From MPNP01 sp963668325 (GTDB lineage Bacteria > Pseudomonadota > Alphaproteobacteria > Rhodobacterales > Rhodobacteraceae): a stretch of DNA of 64,000 nt. A program made the translations under genes and the position numbers. The notes under the pieces were generated by a model. It was not told the origin of the DNA and did not search any database. It was given only the letters and a program-made list of their open reading frames with translations. The stretch is taken from positions 682,001 through 746,000 of the forward strand of contig OY764222.1 in assembly GCA_963668325.1 (NCBI GenBank), read 5' to 3'. How positions within the stretch are numbered: position 1 is the stretch's first letter; every line of letters starts with the position of its first letter. This document shows positions 32,856 through 42,675 of the stretch, in pieces.

Positions 32856-34052
32856 ATGGTGATCTTGAGAGTCTTTTCGGTTGTTCTACTGCTTTCCTTC
32901 CTACCCCTAAGTGGCAAGGCGTCAATTGTGCCCTGCGGCGGTACCTTTGAAGATTTTGTGACATCGGTAAAACAGGAAGCACTGAACAGGGGTACGTCCC
33001 AAGCCATCATTGATGATTTTTTTGCCACTGTCGAGCATGACCCTGACGTCATCAAACGGGACCGGTCACAAGGAATTTTCAAAAAGTCCTTTATGGAGTT
33101 TTCAAAACTAGTGATGACCAATCACCGGATTACCAAGGGGAGGGAATTTGAAGAAATACATGGCGCCGTTCTTGATGCCGTACAGGAAAGGTATGGTGTC
33201 CCTAGGGGTGTATTGCTTTCATTTCTAGCCCTGGAAACCGATTATGGAGTAGTTCAGGGTGACCATAATACATTGAATTCCATAGTTACTCTTTCCCACG
33301 ATTGTCGCCGGCCTGAACTCTTTCAACCTCATTTGTTTGCAGCTCTCGAGTTGTTTAAAAGGGATAATTTTGATCCGGTTAATACCGTTGGGGCATGGGC
33401 CGGGGAAATCGGCATGATCCAAATGCTCCCCGAAGATATTCTACTTTATGGAATCGATGCCGATGGTGATGGCAAGGTAAATCTGAAAGAGTCGGTAGCC
33501 GATGCCCTGATGACAGCTGGAAATGTATTGAATAAAACGGGCTGGCGACCCAATCAGCCTTGGTTGGTTGAGGTCATTGTACCCCAGAAACTCGATTGGT
33601 ATTTAGCCCAACCTACACACTTCCTAAGATTGAGTGACTGGAAGGAAATGGGAATTGTCCCCAGGGATGGAAACTGGCCGGACCTAACTTACGAAGCTGC
33701 CTTATTACTTCCTCATGGTCGCTTGGGACCAGCTTTTTTTGCCTTCCCGAATTACAGTGTATATCTGGAATGGAATAAATCTTTTGTTTATTCAACAACC
33801 TCGGCATTCTTTGCAACGCTCCTTTCGGGCAACCCCATCTATCTTGACGGGAACCCACCCCCTCCACTTGCCGATGAGGAAGTAATTAGATTGCAAACCA
33901 TTCTGGCAAAACAGGGGCATGATGTCGGGAAAATAGACGGAATAGTCGGAGCACGAACCAGGGCTGCTGTCAGACAGGAACAGTTAAATTTCGGCCTTCC
34001 GGCCGATTCATGGCCGACCATAGAACTCCTGGTACTGCTTGAATATAACTAG
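32856..34052 (+). CDS. Lytic murein transglycosylase (MltB-like) with C-terminal peptidoglycan-binding domain
   Basis: Start at ATG 32856 with AAGGA upstream; it gives a signal peptide (MVILRVFSVVLLLSFLPLSG). About 398 residues. The SLT_2 domain has GVPRGVLLSFLALETDYGVV (catalytic Glu), HLFAALELFKRDNF, GAWAGEIGMIQMLPEDI, GIDADGDGKVNLKESVADAL and LTYEAALLLPHGRLGPAF. A peptidoglycan-binding domain closes it (VIRLQTILAKQGHDVGKIDG, GARTRAAVRQEQ). It cleaves glycan strands in the periplasm. It stands just before the CRISPR array trailer end. Confidence 0.9.
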   Translation: MVILRVFSVVLLLSFLPLSGKASIVPCGGTFEDFVTSVKQEALNRGTSQAIIDDFFATVEHDPDVIKRDRSQGIFKKSFMEFSKLVMTNHRITKGREFEEIHGAVLDAVQERYGVPRGVLLSFLALETDYGVVQGDHNTLNSIVTLSHDCRRPELFQPHLFAALELFKRDNFDPVNTVGAWAGEIGMIQMLPEDILLYGIDADGDGKVNLKESVADALMTAGNVLNKTGWRPNQPWLVEVIVPQKLDWYLAQPTHFLRLSDWKEMGIVPRDGNWPDLTYEAALLLPHGRLGPAFFAFPNYSVYLEWNKSFVYSTTSAFFATLLSGNPIYLDGNPPPPLADEEVIRLQTILAKQGHDVGKIDGIVGARTRAAVRQEQLNFGLPADSWPTIELLVLLEYN

Positions 34053-34330
34053 TTGCATTCAGGTCCAAACAAAAGGGGTATTGTTGATCTTCTTTCCCTA
34101 CAGGTCCGTACTTCTCCACTTGTTAGCACTAGGTTCCTCAAGACTGAGGCGTAATTTGGAAAATTGTTGATCCTTTATCCCAATATTTACACACAAGTTC
34201 ATTAATTTTGTGAAGAAATTTTACTGTTTTAGATCAATTATTTGGGAATTATTTGATATTGTTAGGAATTACTTTCATATTCTCAATGGTAAGGGCGTGT
34301 CCGTGTCCATAATTGAAGTAAGTAAGCGAT
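34053..34330. other. Trailer-side flank of the CRISPR array
   Basis: About 280 AT-rich bases between the transglycosylase stop and the oldest CRISPR repeat. No ORF is convincing and no degenerate repeat is seen in it. Confidence 0.4.
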
Positions 34331-34494
34331 GTTTCAATCCACGCCCCCGTGATGGGAGCGACTCCGATCCAGCAACCCATCCGACCAACCACGACCGTTT
34401 CAATCCACGCCCCCGTGATGGGAGCGACAATCACAATAATTACCAGCGCCGATGTTGTAAGTGTTTCAATCCACGCCCCCGTGATGGGAGCGAC
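34331..34494 (-). CRISPR. Type I-C CRISPR array, trailer-end segment (3 repeats)
   Basis: Repeats at 34331-34362, 34397-34428 and 34463-34494 are identical 32-mers; plus strand they start GTTTCAATCCACGCCC and end GATGGGAGCGAC. The two internal spacers are 34 bases. A third spacer of 34 bases (34495-34528) runs into an IS110 element, and the array resumes at 36138. With the cas genes and leader on the right, this is the distal, oldest end. Confidence 0.97.
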
Positions 34495-34615
34495 TTGGTC
34501 ATTCATAAATCGTAGATACCATGGGTCTATCAATTCCCGAATTTGTCAATACAGGCTGGGAAGAGATATAGTAAGAGACCTTATCAACCCTATTAATTCA
34601 AACGGAGTCATTCTC

Positions 34616-35773
34616 ATGAATAATAATATCGTATCTCCCCAGCCCGCTCCAGACCTTAACACAATTTACCTGTCAGTGGAAGTCAGCCGTTCTTCTTGGG
34701 TGGTAGGTGTTTACTGTCCTGCCTCTGATGACAATATCGGTACCCACAAGTTGGGCCCCGGGTGTGCACAGGAAGTAATTGAACTGGCGTACAAGGCCCA
34801 GAGCCGTACTGGTCAACCCGGACCTATTCTACTGTGCTATGAAGCTGGTTATGAAGGGTTCTGGCTAGCCCGATATCTGGAACGCGAGGCTACTGATATT
34901 GAGGTTGTGATCATTGATCCGGCCAGCCTTGAAGTTGATCGCCGTGCCAAGACGGTCAAAACCGACCGCATTGATGCTATCCGGATGATTCGCGCCCTGA
35001 AAGCCTGGAATGCCGGTGATAGTGATGTCCTGGCCCGTGTTCGTGTTCCGACGATTGCCACTGAGGATCAACGTCGGATTGGGCGTGAGCGTGACACTTT
35101 GCAGATCGAACGTCAACGGGGTCGAAATCGGATCAGGGGATTATTACATCTACAAGGCATCTTTGGCCTCAATCCAGGTACTCGGGATTTACTTGACCGT
35201 TTGGCAGGAACCCAAACCGGTTATGGTGATCCTATACCACCGCATGCCTTTGCCGAGATTGCCCGAATCCACACCCGTCTTTCTGTGGTCGAAGAGCAAA
35301 TGGCCGTGGTTGAGGCTGAGCGCCAGGAAATAATACTTGCTGGTCAAGAGGCTGAAACCGTAACCATTGAGGGAATGGCTGCCACGCTGAAAAAAGTTCA
35401 TGGTATTGGTGTTAATGATGCAACGTTAATGTCGACCGAGGTTTTTAGCCGGGACTTTCAGAACCGACGTCAACTTGGCAGTTGGGCCGGTTTGACTTCG
35501 GCACCTTGGAGCAGCGGTTCGATTGATCATGACCAGGGAATCACCAAGGCTGGACCGGCGAGGGTACGAAGGCATCTCATTCAGATGGCCTGGCGTTGGA
35601 TTCGTTTCCAGCCCACCAGCAAGTTGACCCTTTGGTTTAAGGAGAGAACCAAGGATGGGCATGGGCGAAACCGTAAACGAATGATTGTTGCGTTGGCTCG
35701 AAAATTGCTGGTTGCTCTGTGGCAACTGGCGACCAGAGGTGTGGTACCGGAAGGTGTTATTTTTAAGGAGTAG
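34616..35773 (+). CDS. IS110-family transposase (DEDD recombinase)
   Basis: About 385 residues from ATG 34616 (GGAG upstream). The N-terminal DEDD/RuvC-like domain has TIYLSVEVSRSSWVVGVY, LLCYEAGYEGFWLARYL and VIIDPASLEVDRRAKTVKTD, RIDAIRMIRAL. The C-terminal transposase_20 domain has MAATLKKVHGIGVNDATLMS, RQLGSWAGLTSAPWSSGS and RRHLIQMAWRWIR. A longer ORF reading back into CRISPR repeats is an artefact. The family moves DNA under guidance of an RNA made from the element's own non-coding end. Confidence 0.92.
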   Translation: MNNNIVSPQPAPDLNTIYLSVEVSRSSWVVGVYCPASDDNIGTHKLGPGCAQEVIELAYKAQSRTGQPGPILLCYEAGYEGFWLARYLEREATDIEVVIIDPASLEVDRRAKTVKTDRIDAIRMIRALKAWNAGDSDVLARVRVPTIATEDQRRIGRERDTLQIERQRGRNRIRGLLHLQGIFGLNPGTRDLLDRLAGTQTGYGDPIPPHAFAEIARIHTRLSVVEEQMAVVEAERQEIILAGQEAETVTIEGMAATLKKVHGIGVNDATLMSTEVFSRDFQNRRQLGSWAGLTSAPWSSGSIDHDQGITKAGPARVRRHLIQMAWRWIRFQPTSKLTLWFKERTKDGHGRNRKRMIVALARKLLVALWQLATRGVVPEGVIFKE

Positions 35774-36137
35774 AACGAAACGAACAAGGAGTTTCCACCA
35801 TTGGACTGGACGCAGTCGAGGAGGAAACCGGGGGCAAGCCGACCGAAGTAGCACTGGGTTGACCAGAAATGGTACCGTTTTTGTAGATGGGTTCGGCTCC
35901 CGGAGTGTTGTCGCCACGGATGTGGGATTTGGGTTACGGAGCTGGTCAGAAGGCCGGCAATCGAACCGGATAAGAGTTTGGCGCCACAATTAGGTGGTGT
36001 CGCTGTATAAGGAAGTATACAGTCAAAACCACTCCACCTGGGATCTTGCTCGACTGGAAAAAAGGGAAAATAATGTGTGAAAAATTAAAAAATCCAGATA
36101 TAACAAAATAATACTTGCTATTTTGGCCCATAAGAGA
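35774..36137 (+). ncRNA. Candidate guide (bridge/seek) RNA region of the IS110 element
   Basis: The element has only about 87 non-coding bases before the transposase but about 364 after it, the arrangement of IS1111-type elements whose guide RNA lies downstream. A strong stem is visible: CTGTATA (36003-36009) with TATACAG (36016-36022), enclosed by GTGGT (35994-35998) and ACCAC (36028-36032). GTCGCT at 35999-36004 equals the first six bases of the CRISPR repeat in its transcribed orientation, as expected if it guides to the repeat. The short match could be chance. Confidence 0.4.
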
Positions 36138-36178
36138 GAGCGACTACCGAAACGGCCGCAAGTTCGGTTTCTACAAAA

Positions 36179-39100
36179 GTTTCAATCCACGCCCCCGTGA
36201 TGGGAGCGACCTGAATATAATAAGGCCAGAGAAAAATACCTTGAGTTTCAATCCACGCCCCCGTGATGGGAGCGACAGTGATAGCTTGCTCAATAGAAGT
36301 TAAATCGGAAGTTTCAATCCACGCCCCCGTGATGGGAGCGACATGGGGTTTTTTGAATACGCCTAGACCTTAAACATGTTTCAATCCACGCCCCCGTGAT
36401 GGGAGCGACTTCCAACAAGATCATCGTATTGGGATACATCAAAGTTTCAATCCACGCCCCCGTGATGGGAGCGACTTCTTAATTGTTGAGCAAACGGAGC
36501 AACTCCTAATGTTTCAATCCACGCCCCCGTGATGGGAGCGACCATTACTCTTAACTCGGTGCAACACTTATAACAAGTTTCAATCCACGCCCCCGTGATG
36601 GGAGCGACATTAATCGAATATCAAAAACAAGGCGGCTCATCTGTTTCAATCCACGCCCCCGTGATGGGAGCGACTGAAGATCACGCCAACTCCTTTACCC
36701 AGATAGGCGTTTCAATCCACGCCCCCGTGATGGGAGCGACTTCGTTCTGGATGTTTTCTAATACCGATTTTGAATGTTTCAATCCACGCCCCCGTGATGG
36801 GAGCGACGGGCTATTCGGGAAGCCACCGCCTTTCTGGACGGCGTTTCAATCCACGCCCCCGTGATGGGAGCGACTCCTGCGTACCCGACCGATGGTTGTT
36901 CTACGCATGTTTCAATCCACGCCCCCGTGATGGGAGCGACCACCTAGTTATCTAGGTGAAGGGGAAACCGAGTTTGTTTCAATCCACGCCCCCGTGATGG
37001 GAGCGACGCTTGGGAAAGAGCAGTCAGATCGGTAGTTGTTGAGTTTCAATCCACGCCCCCGTGATGGGAGCGACTCGCGTCCTTACGGATGATCCCGAAG
37101 ACTATATAAGTTTCAATCCACGCCCCCGTGATGGGAGCGACACAATTTGAAAGGGTAATTAGTTATGATTTTAGAGTTTCAATCCACGCCCCCGTGATGG
37201 GAGCGACGTAAGAAAATGACAGGTATAATTACAACAATGAATGTTTCAATCCACGCCCCCGTGATGGGAGCGACAAGCAGTCAAATCAGTACCAAAAACC
37301 ACAATAGTTGTTTCAATCCACGCCCCCGTGATGGGAGCGACAAGTATCTAGTCCAGCAGGTGAATACTTTTTTGAGTTTCAATCCACGCCCCCGTGATGG
37401 GAGCGACTTTGAATAAACTTATAGGTATTCTAACCATTTCTGTTTCAATCCACGCCCCCGTGATGGGAGCGACTAAAGTACTATGCAATTTGTAAACCAG
37501 ATCCATAGTTTCAATCCACGCCCCCGTGATGGGAGCGACTTTGCTCGCTTCCTGCCACCTTGCTTTTAATTCAGTTTCAATCCACGCCCCCGTGATGGGA
37601 GCGACGCGGTTGTTCGGGATTCCCTTTTTAGTTTTTCATGTTTCAATCCACGCCCCCGTGATGGGAGCGACGCGGTTGTTCGGGATTCCCTTTTTAGTTT
37701 TTCATGTTTCAATCCACGCCCCCGTGATGGGAGCGACTTAGGACACCCTTCAATTGAACACGGTTTATCGTGTTTCAATCCACGCCCCCGTGATGGGAGC
37801 GACTAATCTTCCCAAGCCTTTTTCAAACTGAATTTTTGTTTCAATCCACGCCCCCGTGATGGGAGCGACCTACGATGGACTCGTTGCAATGTGGGAATAT
37901 TTCGTTTCAATCCACGCCCCCGTGATGGGAGCGACAAGCCAATATTAAACACTTTGAAACAGCAGCTTTGTTTCAATCCACGCCCCCGTGATGGGAGCGA
38001 CGGGCGTTAAATCCAGCTGGCACGATCCTATTATGGGTTTCAATCCACGCCCCCGTGATGGGAGCGACACTTGTCGGACGATCACTGGAAACTTTTTGAT
38101 ATGTTTCAATCCACGCCCCCGTGATGGGAGCGACCTGGTGGCGTTCTGGGACAGGATTTTCATACAACGGTTTCAATCCACGCCCCCGTGATGGGAGCGA
38201 CCCACTATGCCCGATGGCGTTCAACTCATCTCACCTGTTTCAATCCACGCCCCCGTGATGGGAGCGACGTCACGTGTCTGCTGGTATCTTAATGAATCCA
38301 CCTGTTTCAATCCACGCCCCCGTGATGGGAGCGACGTGCCATAACATCGTCACCTTGTGGTGAGATGAGTTGTTTCAATCCACGCCCCCGTGATGGGAGC
38401 GACAAGACCCTTACCGACAATGAGTAACCCTTTTGATGTTTCAATCCACGCCCCCGTGATGGGAGCGACCACAATCTGGTCAATCAGCGGAACCTTCTTG
38501 TGAGTTTCAATCCACGCCCCCGTGATGGGAGCGACCAAAGAGCAATTCAGGCTGACTTAGCCAAAGCCAGTTTCAATCCACGCCCCCGTGATGGGAGCGA
38601 CCCGTTGTATCACAACGAATCTTGGTGTTGAATATGGTTTCAATCCACGCCCCCGTGATGGGAGCGACTTGGAAAACACGCTTACGAATTCATTATCCCA
38701 CTTGTTTCAATCCACGCCCCCGTGATGGGAGCGACGTTCGCCATGTCCAACAAGGATTTGGAATTTCTTGTTTCAATCCACGCCCCCGTGATGGGAGCGA
38801 CCAAGCGTTATGTTCGTGCGGTCTTGGATATATCAGTTTCAATCCACGCCCCCGTGATGGGAGCGACGGCAGTATTCATATCAGTTGGGGCATCATCAAA
38901 CGTTTCAATCCACGCCCCCGTGATGGGAGCGACGGGGATGAAATAGACACCACACCAATGGCTAGGGTGTTTCAATCCACGCCCCCGTGATGGGAGCGAC
39001 GTTTTGCCTTTTCCAAAGCTTCTTTTACCCCAGTGTTTCAATCCACGCCCCCGTGATGGGAGCGACTGCTTAATTCTGGTAATTCGCAGATTCCAAAACA

Positions 39101-41145
39101 GTTTCAATCCACGCCCCCGTGATGGGAGCGACTCCAATTCCTTCAACCAATCGGCACGGGATACCTTGTTTCAATCCACGCCCCCGTGATGGGAGCGACT
39201 CAATTAGATCCTAGTGAAGATAAAGTTGTAATGCGTTTCAATCCACGCCCCCGTGATGGGAGCGACCTGGGGTAGACAGGGAACTAAGTATACCAATGTT
39301 TGTTTCAATCCACGCCCCCGTGATGGGAGCGACTTCGCTTTTTCCGAAGTTCTGGCAACTGACTATGGTTTCAATCCACGCCCCCGTGATGGGAGCGACA
39401 TGAAAATAGACGCAACGAAATTTCAATATGTAGGTTTCAATCCACGCCCCCGTGATGGGAGCGACCTTCAGCATATGTTTTAAGGCCATCTGTTTCAAAG
39501 TTTCAATCCACGCCCCCGTGATGGGAGCGACGATTTATCACCGGACCTTTAATTACTGAAATGCAAGTTTCAATCCACGCCCCCGTGATGGGAGCGACCT
39601 ATCGCACCACGCATAAAGCCTGGTTGAAGCAAGTTTCAATCCACGCCCCCGTGATGGGAGCGACGCTTCGGTATTCGTCATACCTAGGTTGATAACCGTT
39701 TCAATCCACGCCCCCGTGATGGGAGCGACATCGGTATACTTAGTTCCCTGTCTACCCCAGTTATGTTTCAATCCACGCCCCCGTGATGGGAGCGACGATG
39801 ATAGCGGACGCTAGAATAGCATTAGACGATGTTTCAATCCACGCCCCCGTGATGGGAGCGACAATGAACTGGTCAATCAACGAAACCTTCTTGTGAGTTT
39901 CAATCCACGCCCCCGTGATGGGAGCGACTAGGTGTGCCTACGAATGTTCTTATCTTTGGAATGTTTCAATCCACGCCCCCGTGATGGGAGCGACCTGATG
40001 ATGACGATATTACGATAGCAGCATTTACGTTTCAATCCACGCCCCCGTGATGGGAGCGACTCGGTATGGAGCAAGTGGTCGATGATCTCAAAGATGTTTC
40101 AATCCACGCCCCCGTGATGGGAGCGACAGGGTTCCCCCTTCTCATATCTAACAGATATACAGTTTCAATCCACGCCCCCGTGATGGGAGCGACATTCTTC
40201 GTCTTCCACCTGTCTTTTACAAATCCAGTTTCAATCCACGCCCCCGTGATGGGAGCGACAAGAAACTACTGGACGATCTAGCCGAGCGAAAGCGTTTCAA
40301 TCCACGCCCCCGTGATGGGAGCGACGGTGCGTATGTAGGTAAGTATCTTTCAAAGGAGGTTTCAATCCACGCCCCCGTGATGGGAGCGACCTGATCGATA
40401 CCAGGAGATGATGCAACAAATTTGGTTTCAATCCACGCCCCCGTGATGGGAGCGACAAACTTGCCGAGCTGGGAGCAAAAGCATAATGGTGTTTCAATCC
40501 ACGCCCCCGTGATGGGAGCGACTTACTTTGGACTCAGCTATTCAATCAGGACATTTGTTTCAATCCACGCCCCCGTGATGGGAGCGACAAGAGAAAAACT
40601 AGGTAGCTTCAATTCTGGCAAAGTTTCAATCCACGCCCCCGTGATGGGAGCGACTATCAATCAGACCTAACACGATACTGGCGTAATGTTTCAATCCACG
40701 CCCCCGTGATGGGAGCGACATTCATAAGTCCAATTTGTTTTATCTTTATTACCAGTTTCAATCCACGCCCCCGTGATGGGAGCGACAGACGATTCTTCTG
40801 GATGGTCAACAAGTACACCAGTTTCAATCCACGCCCCCGTGATGGGAGCGACCTCTAGTAGCTCAAATCTACAAGGATACGACAGGGTTTCAATCCACGC
40901 CCCCGTGATGGGAGCGACATGTGGTCGTTCAAGGATTTACCCAGCGAATGGAGTTTCAATCCACGCCCCCGTGATGGGAGCGACAAACTATTCCAAAACA
41001 AACAACTTCCGCACTGCAAGTTTCAATCCACGCCCCCGTGATGGGAGCGAGCGACCGATTTAAGCAAGTTTCAATCCACGCCCCCGTGATGGGAGCGACT
41101 AATACAATGAATGGTTTCAATCCACGCCCCCGTGATGGGAGCGAC
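36179..41145 (-). CRISPR. Type I-C CRISPR array, main segment (76 repeats)
   Basis: Seventy-six copies of the 32-base repeat were counted from 36179 to 41145, with spacers of 33-36 bases. In cas-operon orientation (minus) the repeat starts GTCGCTCCCATCAC and ends GTGGATTGAAAC, the I-C type. Only the repeat at 41020 deviates: it carries an extra GCGA (GGGAGCGAGCGAC). The two spacers next to the leader are only 12 (41056-41067) and 14 (41100-41113) bases long. One spacer is present twice in neighbouring positions (37606 and 37672). Transcription should run leftwards from the leader. Confidence 0.98.
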
Positions 41146-41348
41146 CCCATTAATTATAATACCTATGATGTCTATATAAAATCAATGTAAATCGCGAACA
41201 ACTAGGAATTTTGACAAATCCAGTATTCAATTCAGTGAAATTTTGTCTCATTTGACTATGAGATCCAGTGTATACCGATTAATTATTCTGATTGAGGGGA
41301 TTTGCGAACCTCTTAATTATTCTGCAACCCTTATGGTTCGCAAACAAC
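41146..41348 (-). promoter_or_regulatory. CRISPR leader
   Basis: About 200 AT-rich bases between the cas2 stop and the first repeat, without an ORF on the minus strand. It contains a 10-bp inverted repeat (TTTGCGAACC at 41301-41310 and GGTTCGCAAA at 41335-41344) and a duplicated TTAATTATTCTG. It should carry the crRNA promoter and the integration signals. Confidence 0.7.
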
Positions 41349-41639
41349 CTATACTATCAGAGTTGCGTGAAAATCTTGGGCTGGCTTGGCACCAACATGT
41401 TCTACCCTTCGTTTCCAATTTGCACCAAGATAATAATAACGCAAACTATCTATTTTTGGATCAATCTCATTTTCCAACCTTGATTTCAGTTTAACCCATT
41501 GACTGGGATCAACTTCAATTTCAAATACAGAAAATTGTACCCTTTGTCCGTAATTGAGACAAGCTCGTGCGACTCTTCTCAATCGTTTTGCGCCTCCCTC
41601 CTTTTGGTTGCCAATATCATAGGTAACAAGTATCAGCAT
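41349..41639 (-). CDS. cas2: Cas2
   Basis: From ATG 41639: MLILVTYDIGNQKEGGAKRL, the Cas2 opening with the conserved Asp after VTY. Next come CLNYGQRVQFSVFEIEV and SLRYYYLGANWKRRVEHVG. About 96 residues, as usual. A longer ORF start at 41696 lies inside cas1 and adds residues without homology. It is the integration partner of Cas1, and it is one base from the cas1 stop. Confidence 0.95.
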   Translation of the reverse strand: MLILVTYDIGNQKEGGAKRLRRVARACLNYGQRVQFSVFEIEVDPSQWVKLKSRLENEIDPKIDSLRYYYLGANWKRRVEHVGAKPAQDFHATLIV

Positions 41640-41640
41640 A

Positions 41641-42675
41641 TTAATTCCATAGCCAAGGGGGGTAACCGTCCAAGTCTCCACGAAGGTGCCTGGCAAGCAA
41701 CTGTGCTTGGAGGTATGGAGTTAAACCCAGGGGTACTCTCTCATTAAGAAACGGATGATTCTTTTCTCTTTTTTTTCGTTCTTGCCAAGCATCTAACACT
41801 CTCTGACGAGCACTATCCTTAAGCAATACTGCACCACTTTCCTTATATTGAAAATCATTGGAACGAATTTGTCTACGGTTAATGAGTGATAAGGTAAGTC
41901 TATCCGCAAATGGTGCACGGAATTCTTCCACTAAATCCAATGCAAGGCTAGGCCGACCAGGACGAATCTTATGGAGAAATCCAACTGCAGGATCTAATCC
42001 AACTGCTTCACAAGCAGAACGACATTCATGTGTTAGAATTGTATATAATAGTGAAAGTAGTGCGTTTATTGGATCTAGAGGTGGTCGTCTTGAACGGCCA
42101 TTCCAGCGTAGTTTTTCAGATTTCGAACGAATAAGATTATCAAAAACACTAAAATAATATTCTGCTGCTTTTCCCTCCATGCCTCGGAGTTGATCTATTG
42201 TAAGGTCGGGCTTTTGGATTAAACGGAGTAATACTTTTAATTCTTTTGAGGCATTTTTAAGTTGGAGATATTTATTTTGACTCATTTCCTTACTGTAATC
42301 ACGAATGGTTCGCATGATAACAGAACGTTGGTTAGCAACTTTACCTAAAATAATTGATCGAACAATTTCAGTAGCAGAATCAGATAAGTTGTATTGAGAT
42401 TTGCGGAGTAAGACATTTCCTGAAACTGGACCCTCAATTCTTGCTCTATATTTTCCAAATCTGCTTAATAAAGTTATTGTTATCCCTTTATCTGCACAAT
42501 CAGAAATTAAAGCAGGTGTAATCATGGCGGGGCCAAACGCTACAATTGAATTAAGCATGTGTAGAGGGAAGCGAGCTTTTTCAATACCATTGATTTCTGC
42601 CTTTAAGTTTTCACCATCCTTCCGTAACAAAACGTCTGGTGTGGTAACATAAACTGTATTAAGTAGTTTCTTCAT
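41641..42675 (-). CDS. cas1: Cas1 (type I-C)
   Basis: From ATG 42675 (MKKLLNTVYVTTPDVLL) the protein is 344 residues, the usual I-C length. Conserved features: HMLNSIVAFGPAMITPALIS, GMEGKAAEYYFSVFDNLI (catalytic Glu), LSLLYTILTHECRSACEAVG (His) and FLHKIRPGRPSLALDLVEEF (acidic pair). It integrates new spacers with Cas2. Its start overlaps the cas4 3' end by 17 bases. Confidence 0.96.
   Translation of the reverse strand: MKKLLNTVYVTTPDVLLRKDGENLKAEINGIEKARFPLHMLNSIVAFGPAMITPALISDCADKGITITLLSRFGKYRARIEGPVSGNVLLRKSQYNLSDSATEIVRSIILGKVANQRSVIMRTIRDYSKEMSQNKYLQLKNASKELKVLLRLIQKPDLTIDQLRGMEGKAAEYYFSVFDNLIRSKSEKLRWNGRSRRPPLDPINALLSLLYTILTHECRSACEAVGLDPAVGFLHKIRPGRPSLALDLVEEFRAPFADRLTLSLINRRQIRSNDFQYKESGAVLLKDSARQRVLDAWQERKKREKNHPFLNERVPLGLTPYLQAQLLARHLRGDLDGYPPWLWN

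Larger units (their letters stand above)
34529..36137 (+). mobile_element. IS110-family element inserted in a CRISPR repeat
   Basis: On the right the array resumes with only the last seven bases of a repeat (GAGCGAC, 36138-36144) followed by a normal 34-base spacer and an intact repeat at 36179. On the left a full 34-base spacer ends at 34528, where a repeat should start, but the expected sequence is absent. The element therefore replaced or interrupted one repeat. No terminal inverted repeat or target duplication is evident, as usual for IS110. Exact ends are uncertain. Confidence 0.7.

Noticed and set aside
34349..34615. N-terminal extension of the IS110 transposase ORF
   Set aside because: The extension is translated CRISPR repeat (HAPVMGAT repeats). 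The ATG at 34616 has a Shine-Dalgarno and starts at the family's usual N-terminus.
36115..41150. Numerous short ORFs with repeated RPRDGSD, HAPVMGAT or PITGAWIET
   Set aside because: They are translations of the CRISPR repeat in different frames, not proteins.
41301..41344. Inverted repeat after cas2 as a Rho-independent terminator
   Set aside because: The loop is 24 bases and there is no T tract on the transcribed side; kept only as a leader feature.
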